DNA of 64,000 nt from Todiramphus chloris collaris (GCA_025345505.1 JANVCC010000152.1:248001-312000), one strand, 5' to 3'; numbered from the stretch's first letter, positions 24,044 through 35,898 are shown. The notes: generated by a model not told the origin, from the letters alone. Translations and numbers: made by a program.

Positions 24044-25862
24044 GACTGTAATTATTCTTCCTATAATTCTGTTATGAATAAAGTTCTTTCCTCTCCTTCT
24101 CCATAAATATTGAACTTTAATTCTGTGTTTTATATATATTTCTTCATATTTTAGTTCATTCCGTTACAAAAGAGATAACTTTAGCTTTTCTAAGTAGTAC
24201 AATCTGTAATAAATTCACAGAAATTGGAGCTGTACCAATTTAAAATCTTTGGAATTGAGAAGATAATTAATCCAGCAATCTTTTCTGACTTGAACAGATG
24301 TCTGTTGATGATTTTAAAGGATTATTATTACATTATTATTTGTGTTATTATGCATACCACTATAGAGACGACTACAATAGCACTGGACCCATACTATAGT
24401 AAAGACATTGTTTTCCCTTTAGAAACAAAAATAAGTTGTGTCAGTTTTCTAGGCTTAAGTCATTTCCTTGAAATGTGTAATTATTTTGTATGAAGACCCC
24501 AGCCAACAGTAAAGATTGCAGTATAAAATTGCAAATCAGAAGCTTGTTGAAAAATAATACTTGCCATAAAAATGATAACAATAGCATGCAAAGTAATTGA
24601 AAAGCAACATGTAAATGAATTACCGTGGTGCTGTTCTTGCTGCTATAGTTAATGTTATGTCACAATTTCCATTATAAGATCCATTTTTCAGGTTTTATGA
24701 GTCAGATATAAAAATTTAAAAAAATCTTTCTAAGTCTAATGCTGGAAGGTCTTGCCCTAGAAATAATTTTGATTTTGAGGGAAAATACCAAACACACTTC
24801 ACAAAATGACTGAAAAACAAGGTATCAATTTGCAATTATAATTTACAGTTTTTTAAATTAAATTGGAGTTGGGGATGCAGCCATAAAATTAACATTTTTT
24901 CCCCCATCATTCAGCTACTAACAACATCATATTAAACACAATGGTTTTGAAACCAAAGGATTTCCATTGAGAGTCTGTGGAAAGTCTTCAAGTGAGAGTG
25001 CCATTTTAAATCTCACTGCTTGCCCCACATACTCCTGTATGAAGAAAAACTTGTTGTGTCTGAGCTCCACATGACAAAGGAATGAAAATATATATGTAGT
25101 GGAGTCACTCCTGCAGGACCAGCTCAGTGAAAGTATTTCAGCAAAGTTTTATCAAAGCAAAACTGAAACTGCACAAAAACCTCCTCCTGGAGATAAATTT
25201 TGTTGGTCATTTTCCTTCACAGGTATCAAGAAAATATTTATTTTTACCAATTTTTGTGTATACAACACTTTCTAGACTTAGAAAATGTTATGTCTAAATA
25301 TTGGAGCTATCAGTAATAATTTGGAGAATGAATTATATGATGCGAGAATATTAAAGGAAAGTAGTATATATGTTTTACCCATATTTAGTCTGCAGTTTTC
25401 CATTACTATTGGACACAGACTTCTGAATTGCACGGATCTTTTATCTGACTAGATATAGCATTTAAATGTTTTGATGAGGACTTGTGGTGGTGCTTGAGAG
25501 CATTAGCATTGCGATAATGTTGAAGGACTATAGACATTATAAAGAGGCAAAGCCAATGCAGTCTCATTTCTACTGGCTTTTGTGAAGAACCTTGGTGTGA
25601 ACCACTGTCTGATACCATTTTGAGGATAAATAGTTGAAATACTTGAAAATAAAATCAAGAAATGAAACATTATTTCTGTGGGAGTGATCTGGATACCAAG
25701 AACCAAGAATCATATGAGTCATCAAGTTATTTACCAGAACGCAAATTGTAAGGGACCATTGATTAGTTGTCTCAAACATCACCCCAATAGGGGAAAAATA
25801 TTTCTTGTAAAGAGACTGAGCAGGAGTTGGTTATTTCAATATTGCTGACCACAAAGGAATAT
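24044..25862. other. Single-copy sequence
   Basis: AT-rich DNA with no recognised gene or repeat. Frames at 24224-24493 (+) and 25503-25782 (-) look like chance. Confidence 0.5.
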
Positions 25863-26070
25863 CTTTGGCACCATTGTCTGACTACCATGGAAAATACCAT
25901 GAAAGGAGGAACCAAAAATGTGGTGAAAGCAGAAACTTGTTTAATGCTGCCTGCCTATCCCCCCCGCCATTCATCAAACTGCACATGAGCTTGGGCTCAG
26001 GGTCTTCTCATTTGGAGACCACTGAAAGACACCTCAATGACAGTACTGGGCATGTGCAACAGCCACAGGA

Positions 26071-26114
26071 GTGATGTAACGCAGGGGCTCCTGTGATGTA
26101 ATGCAGGGGAACTG
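26071..26114 (+). repeat. 22-bp direct tandem repeat
   Basis: gtgatgtaacgcaggggctc at 26071 is followed at 26093 by gtgatgtaatgcagggga. The period is 22, with a C/T change and differences only at the unit end. Confidence 0.9.
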
Positions 26115-26289
26115 CAAAGCAGTTCCAAGACATAATGGACTGTCTCCTGAAAGAGGAGGGGACATGGCCAATAAATGATGGATATGTGGACTGAGAGACC
26201 GAAGTTTCTACCTTCCAAGAGAGTCAGGCAAACAGGATGCCACTGGAACATGTGGGTGGTACGCTAATCTATCCCCCTTTTTCTTCTTT

Positions 26290-26407
26290 CCAACTTTGCT
26301 CTCTTCTTCTCTTCTCTTCTCTTCTCTTCTCTTCTCTTCTCTTCTCTTCTCCCCTCCCCTCCCCTCCCCTCCCCTCCCCTCCTCTTCTCCTCTTCTCCTC
26401 TTCTCTT
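26290..26407 (+). repeat. Compound pyrimidine microsatellite (TTCTC)n-(CCCCT)n
   Basis: Roughly ten TTCTC units, then about six CCCCT units, then CCTCTTCT units, all on the + strand with no purine for over 100 bases. This produces long apparent open frames of alternating S/L/F on one strand and R/E/K/G on the other, which are not genes. Confidence 0.95.
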
Positions 26408-26540
26408 TCACTAAGTTGTAAGAGCACTATAAAAGTGCCACTGTCTGCCAAGTGACATCTGACCTTGTTTGTGTCTTAATTTCACCTCAGAGGAGTCCTT
26501 GGAGTCCTTGGTTGTACTGGGGACCAGACTGGACCTTAAC

Positions 26541-26930
26541 ATAAATCTGTCAAAAACTTGTTCTGGTTAACTCACATATATTTTGCTTATGAACCTATGA
26601 ATTTGTATAAAACTTTTATTTAAACCCCATGTTCTGACCAACATATGTTTATGAGGCATTAAAATTACATTTCTTACAAAATGGTACATTGGAGAGAGGA
26701 AAGGGTCTGCACCATGACACTTTGCTTTGTTTTTCAGGTTGCAAGATGAGCTTCCATTCTTCTGTGTCCACAGTGTAGGCAATTGCTGGATACTGGTTGC
26801 ATGTGAGCACAAATCAAGAAACTCCAGTTTAGTTGCCTGTGTTTACAGATGCTGGAAACCCCGCTTTTTCTGGCAGAGTCATTCCAGAGTAGCTCTTCTT
26901 CAAAAGCTCTTCCTTGCACATATCAGCAGA
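26541..26930. other. Single-copy sequence
   Basis: Nothing recognised. Confidence 0.5.
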
Positions 26931-27560
26931 ACAGAATCACAGAAATACTGAAGTGAGAAGACAGCACCAGCTATAAAAACAAATCCCCTGCTGAGAGCAG
27001 GTTCACCTACACCAGCCTGCCCAGGGACGTAAATCAATTGGGTTTTATATATCTCCAAGGAAGGAGATTCCTCAGCCTCTCTCAGCAACTTATTTCAGTG
27101 TTTGATCAGTGTTTGATTCCAGTGTTTGATCACCATTAAAGAAAAAAAAAAAATTCCTCTTATGTTTAAAAGAGTTTTCTTGTATTTCAGTTTGTGTCCA
27201 TTGCCTTCTGTCTGTTTGCTGGGCACCACTGAGAAGACTCTGCCTTCATCTTCTTTATTCCCTCCTTGTCAGGTATTTAATACATATTGACACAATTCTC
27301 CTCAGCCTTCCCAAGGATGAACAGTCCCATCTCTCTAGCCTCTCCTCATATGGCAGATGTTCCAGGCACATAATCACCTTTGTGACCCTTCACTGAACTT
27401 GCTACAATAAGTCCACTTCTCTCTTGTACTGGGAAGCCCAGGACTAGGAACAGTGCACCTGACATATCTCACCAGGACTAAGCAGGCAGAAAGGCCACTT
27501 CCCTGGACCTACTGTCAGCATTCTGCCTAATGCAGACTGTCAAGCTCTTGGTGTCACTAA
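26931..27560 (-). mobile_element. CR1 LINE 3' part
   Basis: Begins at the left with a single reversed octamer ('cagaatcacagaaatactga') and continues as reversed CR1 3' UTR and ORF2 C-terminus: 'gagattcctcagcctctctc' (normally 'gagactccacaacctctctg'), 'agtttgtgtccattgccttc', 'gctgggcaccactgagaaga', and 'cctcagccttcccaagga'. It ends near 27560 at sequence corresponding to the CR1 'KKANGIL' region. A short A-run and direct repeats of 'agtgtttgatca' (27098-27133) interrupt the usual text. The coding frame is broken in several places. Confidence 0.85.
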
Positions 27561-29483
27561 AGTCATGTCCCTTGACTTTCATCATTGATGTTAGCATCCT
27601 ATTTGAGATTAAGACACCAACATTTAGGACTAAGAGTGTACCAGATATAATAATTCACCTAGTTCTATTCAGTATCATAGGTGAGGAATGGAAAGCTATT
27701 CAATTCACCTGAACATAGAAACCTGGGTTGGGATTCAGTTGTCTAAATGCAGGTGTTCTGTGCCATTTTAAATGGCCTAGAGTATTCCCCGTGCCCTCCA
27801 GATGCCGCTTACCAGGAGATTATACTTGCCATACAATGTGAGTATCTTGGTAACTGTGGTACACTAGAATACACAGGCAACTTAGGTTTAGACATTAATG
27901 TAACAACTAACCTTAGACAGCTATTCACCTTTCAGTTTCCATGTATTATAACTTTATTTATAACTGTGTTATATAACTTTATCCCCATGGGCTAAGGTTC
28001 ACCTTGGAGTCACCAGAGCTTCTGCCAGAGGCAGTTCAGAGGAGGAAGTCATCTTCTTCCATTTAACTTCCATTCTGTTCACCACTTCTCCTGGAATTAC
28101 ATATTCAAGGTCTCTGCAAGCTGGAGAAGAGCTCTGACTAGGGTAGTGCTTCTACCAGAAGCACTAACAAATAAAGGAATAAAAGAAAAAATCAATCCTA
28201 AAATACCTGATAATTAAAAAAGGGAAATAAAGAGCTGATTATAGGTCATATTTTTATCTCCTCCAAATTTTGCAATAAATAACATGATTTAGTAGTGCTA
28301 CATCTAGTATTTCCCAGAGATTTTGTTTATAAAGCCTCTTATTATTACCCACTCTCCCAATGTGCACTTTAAAGAGTGTGAATCGCATTAGCATGATTAC
28401 ATTTGCATTAAACACACAGTTTTTTAAAGGTACAAATGCCTGTAGTTTTATGACACACCCACATGAATTGTAAAATGATGTATAATAAAACTTTACTTGA
28501 TTTCGTAATTGCCTGTTGTTATTCTTGGCTAATTAAATATTCAGCACAGACATGTTAATTCTGAAAGTCTCCCTGGCATCCTCCTCCTCTCCTGACTCTT
28601 TTTTTTATCACGTTCGATCAAGTTACAAGTTGTTTCACAGAATCTGTAAAAAGAAAAATGTTCAACAGCTATGGATATATGCAAATCTTCAAACAACCAT
28701 AGCCAAAATTAAAAATAGAAATTTTAATATGTACCTATTATTTCTGTCAGGCATATATTAAATTGCTTTGATCATATTTTTTTTTAGTAAGCTTCCTCAC
28801 CTGGTTGAAATATAACCTCTTTGAGCTATTTTTGCCCCTCTTCATTTTCTCAGAAAGTTAGCTTCCGTTTTATATAACATAACCTTCTAAAATAGACTGG
28901 GTTTTATTTGTCAGTGTTGTATAATACAAGCATTGGGAATATAAGAAATTTGATGCTTGAAATATCATGTTCAAAAATAGAAAGTCTGTGAGAACAATTA
29001 CTGTATTGTTGTACTTTAATTCATATGAATAAAATGTCCACCATTACTATCATTCAAGGTAGTAGTAAGGTCCTCAGTGTCTTCAGACAGAATATATTAT
29101 TAAAGCATACAGAGATGCTGTTACTTTCACAGCAACTTATTTTGCCATCAGAGAAAGAGAGAACTATTTCCCTATGATTTTTCATTTCATCCTGACACAG
29201 GCATTTTCAAGAGATGTCTCTAAAGGTCAGCTGATTTCACCTCCATTGCTCTGCTGACTATAAAGGAAATTAGTTTTGACTTGGGAGGCAACTCATTAGC
29301 CTATAAATAGACATCTACTCTAGACATGCCATGCGGTATCCAACCAGAAAGTCAAGAGGTTTACCCTTGGTCTTCCATCAGGTGCAAGCTGTATTTTGAT
29401 GTCTCAGATGTTGTAGGGAAACTGAAAAGCAGCTACTACCTGCATTTAAACTATTGAATAAATCCAGATTTTACTGGGGTGCA
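27561..29483. other. Single-copy sequence
   Basis: No gene recognised. It contains the candidate regulatory stretch at 28350-28560, listed separately. Confidence 0.5.
28350..28560. promoter_or_regulatory. Candidate conserved non-coding stretch with octamer and homeodomain cores
   Basis: Contains ATTAGCAT (28387-28394), a perfect POU octamer ATTTGCAT (28401-28408) and TAATTA cores near 28530 within about 150 bases. There is no repeat homology and no open frame. Motifs this short arise by chance in AT-rich DNA, so the call rests mainly on clustering. Confidence 0.25.
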
Positions 29484-29979
29484 TAAAGAATGTATCCAGC
29501 AAGTAGAGGGAGGTTCTCCTCCTTCTCCGCTCTGCCCTAGTGAGACCACATCTGGACTATTGTATCTGGTTTGGGCTCCCCAGTTCAAGAAAGGCAGGGA
29601 AATACTAGAGAGAGTACAATGGAGAGCTACAAGGATGATTAAGGGAGTGGAACATTTCTCTTATGAGGAAAGGCTAAGAACCCTGGGGCTGTTTAGCCTG
29701 GGAAAGAGAAGACTGAGAGGGGATCTTATTAATGTTTATAAATATCTGAAGGGTGGGTGTCAAGAAGAAGGAGCCAGTCTCTTTGCCATTTTGCCTTGTG
29801 ATAGGACAAGAGGGAATGGTCACAAACTAGAACACAGGAAGTTCTACATGAACACAGGGGAAAACTTTACTGGGAGAGTAACAGAGCACTGGAACAGGCT
29901 GCCCAGAGAGGTTGTGGTGTCTCCTTCTCTAGAGACTTTCAGAACCCTCCTGGATGTGTTCCTGTGTGGCCTGCCCTAG
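29479..29979 (+). pseudogene. CR1 ORF2 C-terminal fragment, frame still open
   Basis: 166 codons covering the end of CR1 ORF2. It starts after the palm, in the region reading 'VRPHLxY'-like ('PSETTSGLLYLVWAPQFKK'). It then has 'EILERVQWRATRMIKGVEH' and '[20 protein letters not shown]', and ends with 'EHWNRLPREVVVSPSLETF' before the stop. The first methionine is incidental because the copy is 5'-truncated. No catalytic residues lie in this part, so the peptide has no expected activity. The open frame reflects recent insertion rather than selection. Confidence 0.9.
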
Positions 29980-30057
29980 GTGATCATGCTCTGGCAGAGG
30001 GGTTGAACTTGATGATCTCTGGAGGTCCCTGACAACCTCTACCATTCTATGATTCTA
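29484..30057 (+). mobile_element. CR1 LINE, 5'-truncated 3' end
   Basis: A 574-base CR1 3' fragment ending at 'accattctatgattcta' with two octamers. It contains an uninterrupted 166-codon stretch of the ORF2 C-terminus (next entry). Compared with the copy at 655-1124 it is the same or a sister subfamily. Being the least broken CR1 fragment in the window, it is probably among the younger insertions. Confidence 0.95.
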
Positions 30058-30376
30058 GATGTCTACATTTGAAGCTGTCTAGAGATAGGTAAGAAATGTT
30101 ATGAAACTATCCACTGTGTTCAGTGATGAGTACAGGTAGATCTTTTTCCAAGCAAATTATTTATTCACTAGAACAAGCACTCAAAATGTACGGAACATGA
30201 AATTTATTTTTTAATTGCAGTTCTTGGTTTCATAATTTGTTTAAGCTTAAAAAGGAATGCTAGACTCAAAAAAAGAGAAAGAAACAAAGATTTAATCACT
30301 GAAAAAAAAATGTTGTCTGACAAGCTGAAATACTGTCTTGGCTGTTTTTATTCAACCAAAACTGCTCCAACACAAA

Positions 30377-30502
30377 TGTCACAAAAAAAAAACCAAACCC
30401 AAAACAAACAAACCAACAAAAAAACCCCAAAATAAAATTAAAAACAACCAAAAAAACCAACCCAAACCCAAAAATCCACACCACAAAACAAAACAAACCA
30501 CA
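30377..30502 (+). repeat. A/C-rich low-complexity tract
   Basis: About 125 bases of irregular CAAAA, CCAAA and AAACAAAC units. G and T are nearly absent, which generates a lysine, proline and asparagine-rich frame that is not a gene. Confidence 0.9.
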
Positions 30503-31899
30503 ATCACTTGCTGTACAAAGTTCAGGTCTTATATATGCTTTTGCATTTCAAGATGAAGTGTTGTTCTCAAAGCACTGTGATGTACATTAAAAGCAAACCC
30601 TATATTGAAAAATCACATGCTTCATACCTTTTCTGTGCATGAAACATAATTTCTTTACTTCTTTACCTATCTTAATCTCCTTCTCATCACATTGTTCCCT
30701 GTATGTACACCTGGTCTAAATATAATTTATTGTTTTTAAACTACTATAATACAACTGCTTTCAGGACATTTAGTGGTGGTTTGTACTGTGCAAATGAAAG
30801 GAGAGTCAATCATTATGCTTTTAGAGCCTTTTCTTTCTCAGTTAATAATGATGATCTTTGAGCTTGGTCCTGAAAATGATCGTTCATGTGAGTAAAATGT
30901 GGCATATAGATTTGTAGGGTTGCGGGTAATGGAAGCTGTGGTATTGTGAGGTTGCTATGCAAATGCATAGCAATTCTCCTTTTGATTCCTATGTTCCTTT
31001 CCATATCCCCACACCTTCTTAGAGATGTGACCTGTTATTCACTTTCTGTGAGGTTTTAATGCTTTGAAAATATGAACCCTTAATCTGCGGCTCTTAAACC
31101 ATGTTTGAACCTTTAAGAATTCTTTGCAGCAAATGTATCACAAAAAATATGTTGGGAATGAAAGGGTTAGTTGCAGTTATATAACTCTTTGATTTTAATT
31201 GTTTTCCAACATACCAGCATTGGAAAAAACAATAATACCATCATCAAGACCCATGTGTACAAGTCCGTTGCATCTTTCATGTATTATGCAAATAAGATAT
31301 TTTATTAAACATTTAAAGTAATTCATTCCCTCTCATATGTTTATCCTTTTATTAGCTGTACATAGCTGAACCATTTTCAGTGCAGTAATTATTATTAGTT
31401 TTTTCCTGCTCTCCACTCCACATGTGCTTTCTCCTAGTTTAACTGCCTTGCAAAAAATGCACTAGTCCAGAGAATAATACAGAAGTCAGAAGAATAATAA
31501 CAACAGACATGAATCTCAAAATAATAACTTACATTTTACAATAGCCATGCCTTAAAGACCCACAATCAGTACCACACAAAGCACTCCTGCATGGTTGGAT
31601 TCTGTATCCTTTGTTGCCAGGTTGCAGACACACACATTGTACTAATGGAAGTGTTATTTCCTCTGATAACCACAGTAATTCATCAGAATATGTCTCCTTC
31701 TTGAAAAATTTTTCCCCCAGTCTTCCCACATTAAAATAAATTAAACAAATTTAGCTCAGTTTTGGCTCAACTCTCTTACTACTTTGTCAAAGTCTTTTAG
31801 AGTAAACCTCAGACTCGGTTCTTCTTGTCCTCTGTGGCAACAGTCATTGCAAACATCATTAAGGATGTGAGGTCTCTCCCTTAATTAAGAACTAAAAGG

Positions 31900-32110
31900 T
31901 TTCATTTCCTAAAACAAAAGCATGTGGCAGGTTTTATCGATCTGGTCTATGTCGCCAGCTGAACACATTAGCAGAGGTTATTGATTACTCTAGCGGTAAT
32001 GAGCTTTGTTCCTCATCAGGTAAAGCACACATTCCTAAGATCTTTCCTACACAGGCCTGTATGTACATATGCATTCACCAAGATATAAAATGCAGGTGGT
32101 TTTTAAAGTC
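31900..32110. promoter_or_regulatory. Candidate conserved non-coding stretch
   Basis: Single-copy sequence with 'ggcaggttttatcgatctgg', 'tatgtcgccagctgaacac', 'cagaggttattgattactct' and 'agcggtaatgagctttgttc'. It has several CpGs, a CAGCTG E-box and an ATTGATTA PBX/HOX-like site within about 100 bases. The texture differs from the monotonous AT-rich flanks. Inference only. Confidence 0.3.
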
Positions 32111-32659
32111 TTTATTGCCTATGTGTCATTTTTTAAAATTTAACACCAATCATTAGAAAGGTTATTTCCCAGTCATTATCTTGTTATAATTCCTTCTGAA
32201 TGCTAATGATGCACTTAGGAATGAAAAAAATCAAAATCAAAAGAAGCGTAGCTTTTTTTTTTTTTTTAATGTAAGCACATATATCTATTACTGCTTTTTA
32301 ATAGCCCCCAGGAAAAGAACCACCATTATATGTTAATGAGAAGCTATAGTAAATAATTGTCTAATGGAATGTATAGGACCTCTCCTCAATTCTGAAAAAG
32401 TAATTTCAGACTGACAACTGTTCTAGTTAATTACTTAGCAACATTTAGTTCAAATTTGGATAAAGTTATTCTATTTAAAAAGAAGCTTCTTAAATTCAGT
32501 AGTATTTCTGTGGAGAAAAGACCTGATAGACAAAAAAGGGCCTAATAGTGTCCGAAAGCTGGAATTAGACCAGTTTAAGATCAAAATGCGGACAAGAGAT
32601 ACCTTGCAATCAACAAAACAAGGCTGAAGAGAAACCACCTCAAGTGCATGTACACAAAT

Positions 32660-33265
32660 ATGAAGTAGTGTGGCTTGTATTAAAAACAGTGTGACCAGCA
32701 GAAGTAGAGAAGAGATTGCCCTCCTGTATTCAGCACTGGTGAGGACACACCTTGAGTATTGTGTCCAGTTTTGGACACCTCAATACAAGAGAGCTATCAA
32801 GGTGCTGGAGCGAGTGCAGAGGAGGGCAACAGAGATGGTGAAGGGCCTGGAGAATAAATCTTATGAAGAGCAATTGAAGGAACTGGGACTGTTCAGTTTG
32901 GGGAAGAGGAGGCTAAGGGGAAACATCATCACTCCCTACAACTACCTTTTCAGGACATTGTAGAGAGCTTGGTCCTGGTTTCTTCTCACAGGTAATTAGT
33001 GATAGAACAGGAGGGAATGGATTCAAGCTGCAACATGGTAGGTTTAGGGAAAATTTTTTCATAGAGAGTAGTTGGACACTGGAATAGGATACCCAGGGAG
33101 GTGGTTGAGTCACCATCCCTGGATGTGTTTAAGGGTCATTTAGATGTGGATTTGAGGGACATGGTTTAAGTGTGAACTTTGTAGAGTAAGGTTAATAGTT
33201 GGACTTGATGATCCCAAGGGTCTTTTCCAACCTGAATGATTCTATAATTCTATGACACTGTATCA
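32660..33265 (+). mobile_element. CR1 LINE, 5'-truncated 3' end (different subfamily)
   Basis: The 32670-32963 frame reads through the CR1 ORF2 C-terminal region ('[20 protein letters not shown]', '[19 protein letters not shown]'), followed by a frameshift and the 3' UTR with 'gacttgatgatcccaagg' and the octamer pair at about 33235-33258. The 'cacgtttaagggtcatttag'-type region (33125-33165) differs from the copies at 655 and 29484, so it is another subfamily. It abuts the next CR1 copy with only about 30 bases between. Confidence 0.93.
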
Positions 33266-33452
33266 GGGGAAGTTCTTATACCCTTTATGGGAAATCAGCA
33301 CAAGTGGATGTATCTTTGAACTGTCTGTACCCAAATGTTTGCAACACAGGGAACAAACAGGAGGGATTAAAGGTCTGTGTTGAGTTGCAGGGACAACTTC
33401 CCATTGGGATGATGGAGGCATGGTGGGAGGGCTTGTGCAACTTGAGTGCTGT

Positions 33453-33493
33453 GATGGATGGATGGATGGATGGATGGATGGATGGATGGATGG
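33453..33493 (+). repeat. (GGAT)n microsatellite inside CR1 ORF2
   Basis: About ten GATG/GGAT units. It starts at the place where CR1 ORF2 reads 'gcaatggatgg', so the array grew from the element's own sequence. Confidence 0.95.
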
Positions 33494-33524
33494 AAAGGAC
33501 AGCCTGGGAAGGTGAGTTGTCCTT

Positions 33525-33660
33525 TAAGCAAGGAACCAAACAGAATGTCTGGAGCTCTGCCTAGATGTGGATGCAGAGCCATCTGAGACCTGTAAGCAAG
33601 GAACCAGACAGAATGTCTGGAGCTCTGCCTAGATGTGGATGCAGAGCCATCTGAGACCTG
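33525..33660 (+). repeat. 68-bp perfect-period tandem duplication
   Basis: Copy 1 is 33525-33592 and copy 2 is 33593-33660. Each begins taagcaaggaacca and ends gccatctgagacctg. I see one mismatch (A/G at the 15th base) over 68, so the duplication is recent compared with the decay of the CR1 around it. Confidence 0.95.
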
Positions 33661-35898
33661 ATGGGACAGGTTTAGGAAGCGCATCACAACATCACTCAGA
33701 AATTGTATTGGGTGATTGCCTGATGAAGAAGAAACAGATGAGTCTTTCTTCAGACAATTGGCACAAGCCTCACATAAGTTCTGGCCATCATGGGGAACTT
33801 AAACCACTCCAATATCTTCTGGAGGGACAACACAGCAGAGATCAAGAAATCTGGGAGTTTTCTGGAGCGGACTGTTGACGATTCCCTGGCACAGGTGCTT
33901 AAGAAGTTGACAAAGGGAGGTGCTTTGCTGGATCTCAGAATTAGAACAAATGATGAACTGATCAGGAATGTTAAGTCTGGTGGAAGTCTTAGCCTAAGAG
34001 AGATGGTGACATTTGTGATCCTGAAAAGAGGAAACAAGGCAAAAGAGCAGTCCAGAAGAGATGGTTGATTTTCAAGGGTCAATTTCTCCAAGCTTGTGAA
34101 CAGTTCATCCCAAAGTGTGGGAAATCAAGTAAAGGTGGTAGGATGTCTTCATGGATACACATAGACTGAGTCTTGCATTTATCAGCTACATTCAAATGTA
34201 AAAAAAAAAAGGAAGCATATGAGAGGTGGAAGTGGGGTAAAAAAAGAGCATAGAGACACTGTTCTAGTGTGCAAGGTTGTGGTTAGGAAAGCCAAAACAC
34301 ATTTGGAGATTTGGAGTTTTATCTGGCAAGGCTTCAACAGGCACATGAACAGTAAAAGGAAGACCAGGACTATCAGCCCACTGCTGAATAGGGAAGGGAA
34401 CCTGGTGAAAGAGATGATAGAAAAGACTTCGGTTTTTAGTGCTAAGACTCGTCTTCAGTTCTATCAGTTTCCTGAAATCTGTGGGAAGTCTGGAGCAAGG
34501 AAAAGTTACTCTCAGTAGAGGAGGATCAGACTGGAGAATATTTAAAGAAATTCAGCATAAAAAAATTCATGGGACCTGGCTACCCATGAGTGCTCATGGA
34601 GATGAAAAGTGTTGCAAGGCCACTTTCAATTATCTTGGAAAGATCATGGCAATCACAAGAGGTTCTTGGGCAATGGAAAAAAAAGCAAACTGATCAAGTC
34701 AGGCAAGAATGAGAATCAGAGAAACTACAAGCTAGTTAGCCTTACCTCTATCCCTGGGAAAGTGAGAAAGCAAATAATCTCAAAATACATTTCCAGTCAT
34801 ATGAAGAAAAAGTGGAAGATAGAGAGTAGTAAGCATGCATTTACAAAAATTCATACCTGAACAGCCTAGTAGCCTTCTGCAAATAAATGACTGCCTCGGC
34901 AGATTGGCTTATGTTGTTTATGATGACTTCAGATTTTTACACTGTCTCCCATAAAATGCTCATGAACAAACTGATGAAATATAGACTAGATAAGTGGGCA
35001 GTGAAGTGGATTGAAAAGCGTCTCAACTGCCAGGCCCAGAGAGTTGTCATCAGCTGCATCCAATCCAGCTGGAGTCCAGTCACTAGTGGTGCATGCCAGG
35101 GTTCTATACTAGGAACTGCAACTGCAGTCCAACTGTAACATGTTTGCAGATGTTGCATAACTTGAAGCAGTGGCTGATACACCATATGTTTGTGCTGCTA
35201 TTTGAAAAGACCTCAACAGTTTGAAGAAATGGGCCAACAGAAGCCTTAGGAAATTCAACATAGTGAAATGCAGTGTTCTGCACCTGGGGGGGAATAATGT
35301 GAGGTACAAGGACCAGTTTTGGTCAAAAATTGTTGCAAAGAAGCTTAGCAGGGAAGGACCTAGTGGTCCTGATGAATGGCAAGTTAAACACAAGCCAGAA
35401 ATGTGTCCTCACAGCAAAGAAGGCTAATGGTATCCTGGGCTGCATGAGGCAGAGTACTGCCAACAGGTTGAGAGGTGATCCTTCCCCTCTGCTCAGCTCT
35501 GGTGAGACATGTCTGGAGTGCTGTTCCCAGTGCTGGGCTGCCCAGTACAAGAGACATGGACTTACTGGAGCAAATTCAGTGGAGGGGTCACAAAGGTGAT
35601 GAAGGACTTGGAGCATCTGAGTATCTGTCATATGAGGAGATGGTGAGAGAGCTGGGACTGTTCATTCTGGAGAAGACTGAAAGGGATTGGATCAATGCAT
35701 TTAAATACCTGATGGGATGAGTAAAGAAGATGGAGGCAGAGTTTCTCAGTAAAGCTCAGTAAAGAGACAAGAGACAATGGGCACAAATTGAAATAGAAAA
35801 AAAATCCTTTTAAATACTAAAAACTCTTTTTTTCTTCGATTGTGTTTTGTACTACAAAGGTAGTCAAACACTGGAACAGGTTACCCAGATAGGCAATT

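Larger units (their letters stand above)
25863..26540 (+). other. Possible LTR-like or promoter-like segment
   Basis: GC content is higher than in the flanks. The segment has a 22-bp tandem repeat at 26071-26114, an AATAAA at 26170, a TATAAAAG box at 26428-26435 and the pyrimidine array between them. The order of signals (enhancer-like repeat, TATA) recalls a retroviral LTR, but I recognise neither terminus and the polyadenylation signal precedes the TATA. No protein is assigned. Confidence 0.25.
30058..32655. other. Single-copy sequence
   Basis: No gene recognised. It holds an A/C-rich tract and a candidate regulatory stretch, both listed separately. Confidence 0.5.
33310..35720 (+). pseudogene. 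CR1 ORF2 (endonuclease + reverse transcriptase), heavily decayed
   Basis: In order: the endonuclease start, with 'EAWWEGLCNLSAVMDG' at about 33410-33460 where the family has ITETWWDxxHxWSAxxDG, so the catalytic glutamate context is degraded. Next is a GGAT expansion that replaces coding sequence. Then comes the endonuclease C-terminus at 33790-34068 ('LKKLTKGGALLDLRI', 'GGSLSLREMVTFVILKRG'). The linker follows at 34219-34518 ('HMNSKRKTRTISPLLNREG'). RT blocks are split over three frames from 34560 to 35150, with the catalytic box near 35140 reading FADV instead of FADD. The C-terminal domain follows at 35220-35720 ('HLGGNNVRYKD', 'AAKKANGILGC' shifted). A deletion removes sequence between the 'GACQGSILG' block (35090-35115) and the palm. 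Not functional. Confidence 0.88.

Noticed and set aside
26208-26455. Arginine/glutamate-rich and serine/leucine-rich open frames
   Set aside because: Both are translations of the pyrimidine microsatellite.
29479-29979. 166-codon open frame that could be read as a host gene
   Set aside because: It is the C-terminal end of CR1 ORF2 followed directly by the CR1 3' UTR and octamers.
33453-33493. Short direct repeats resembling a CRISPR-like array
   Set aside because: A simple GGAT microsatellite without spacers, in a vertebrate genome.
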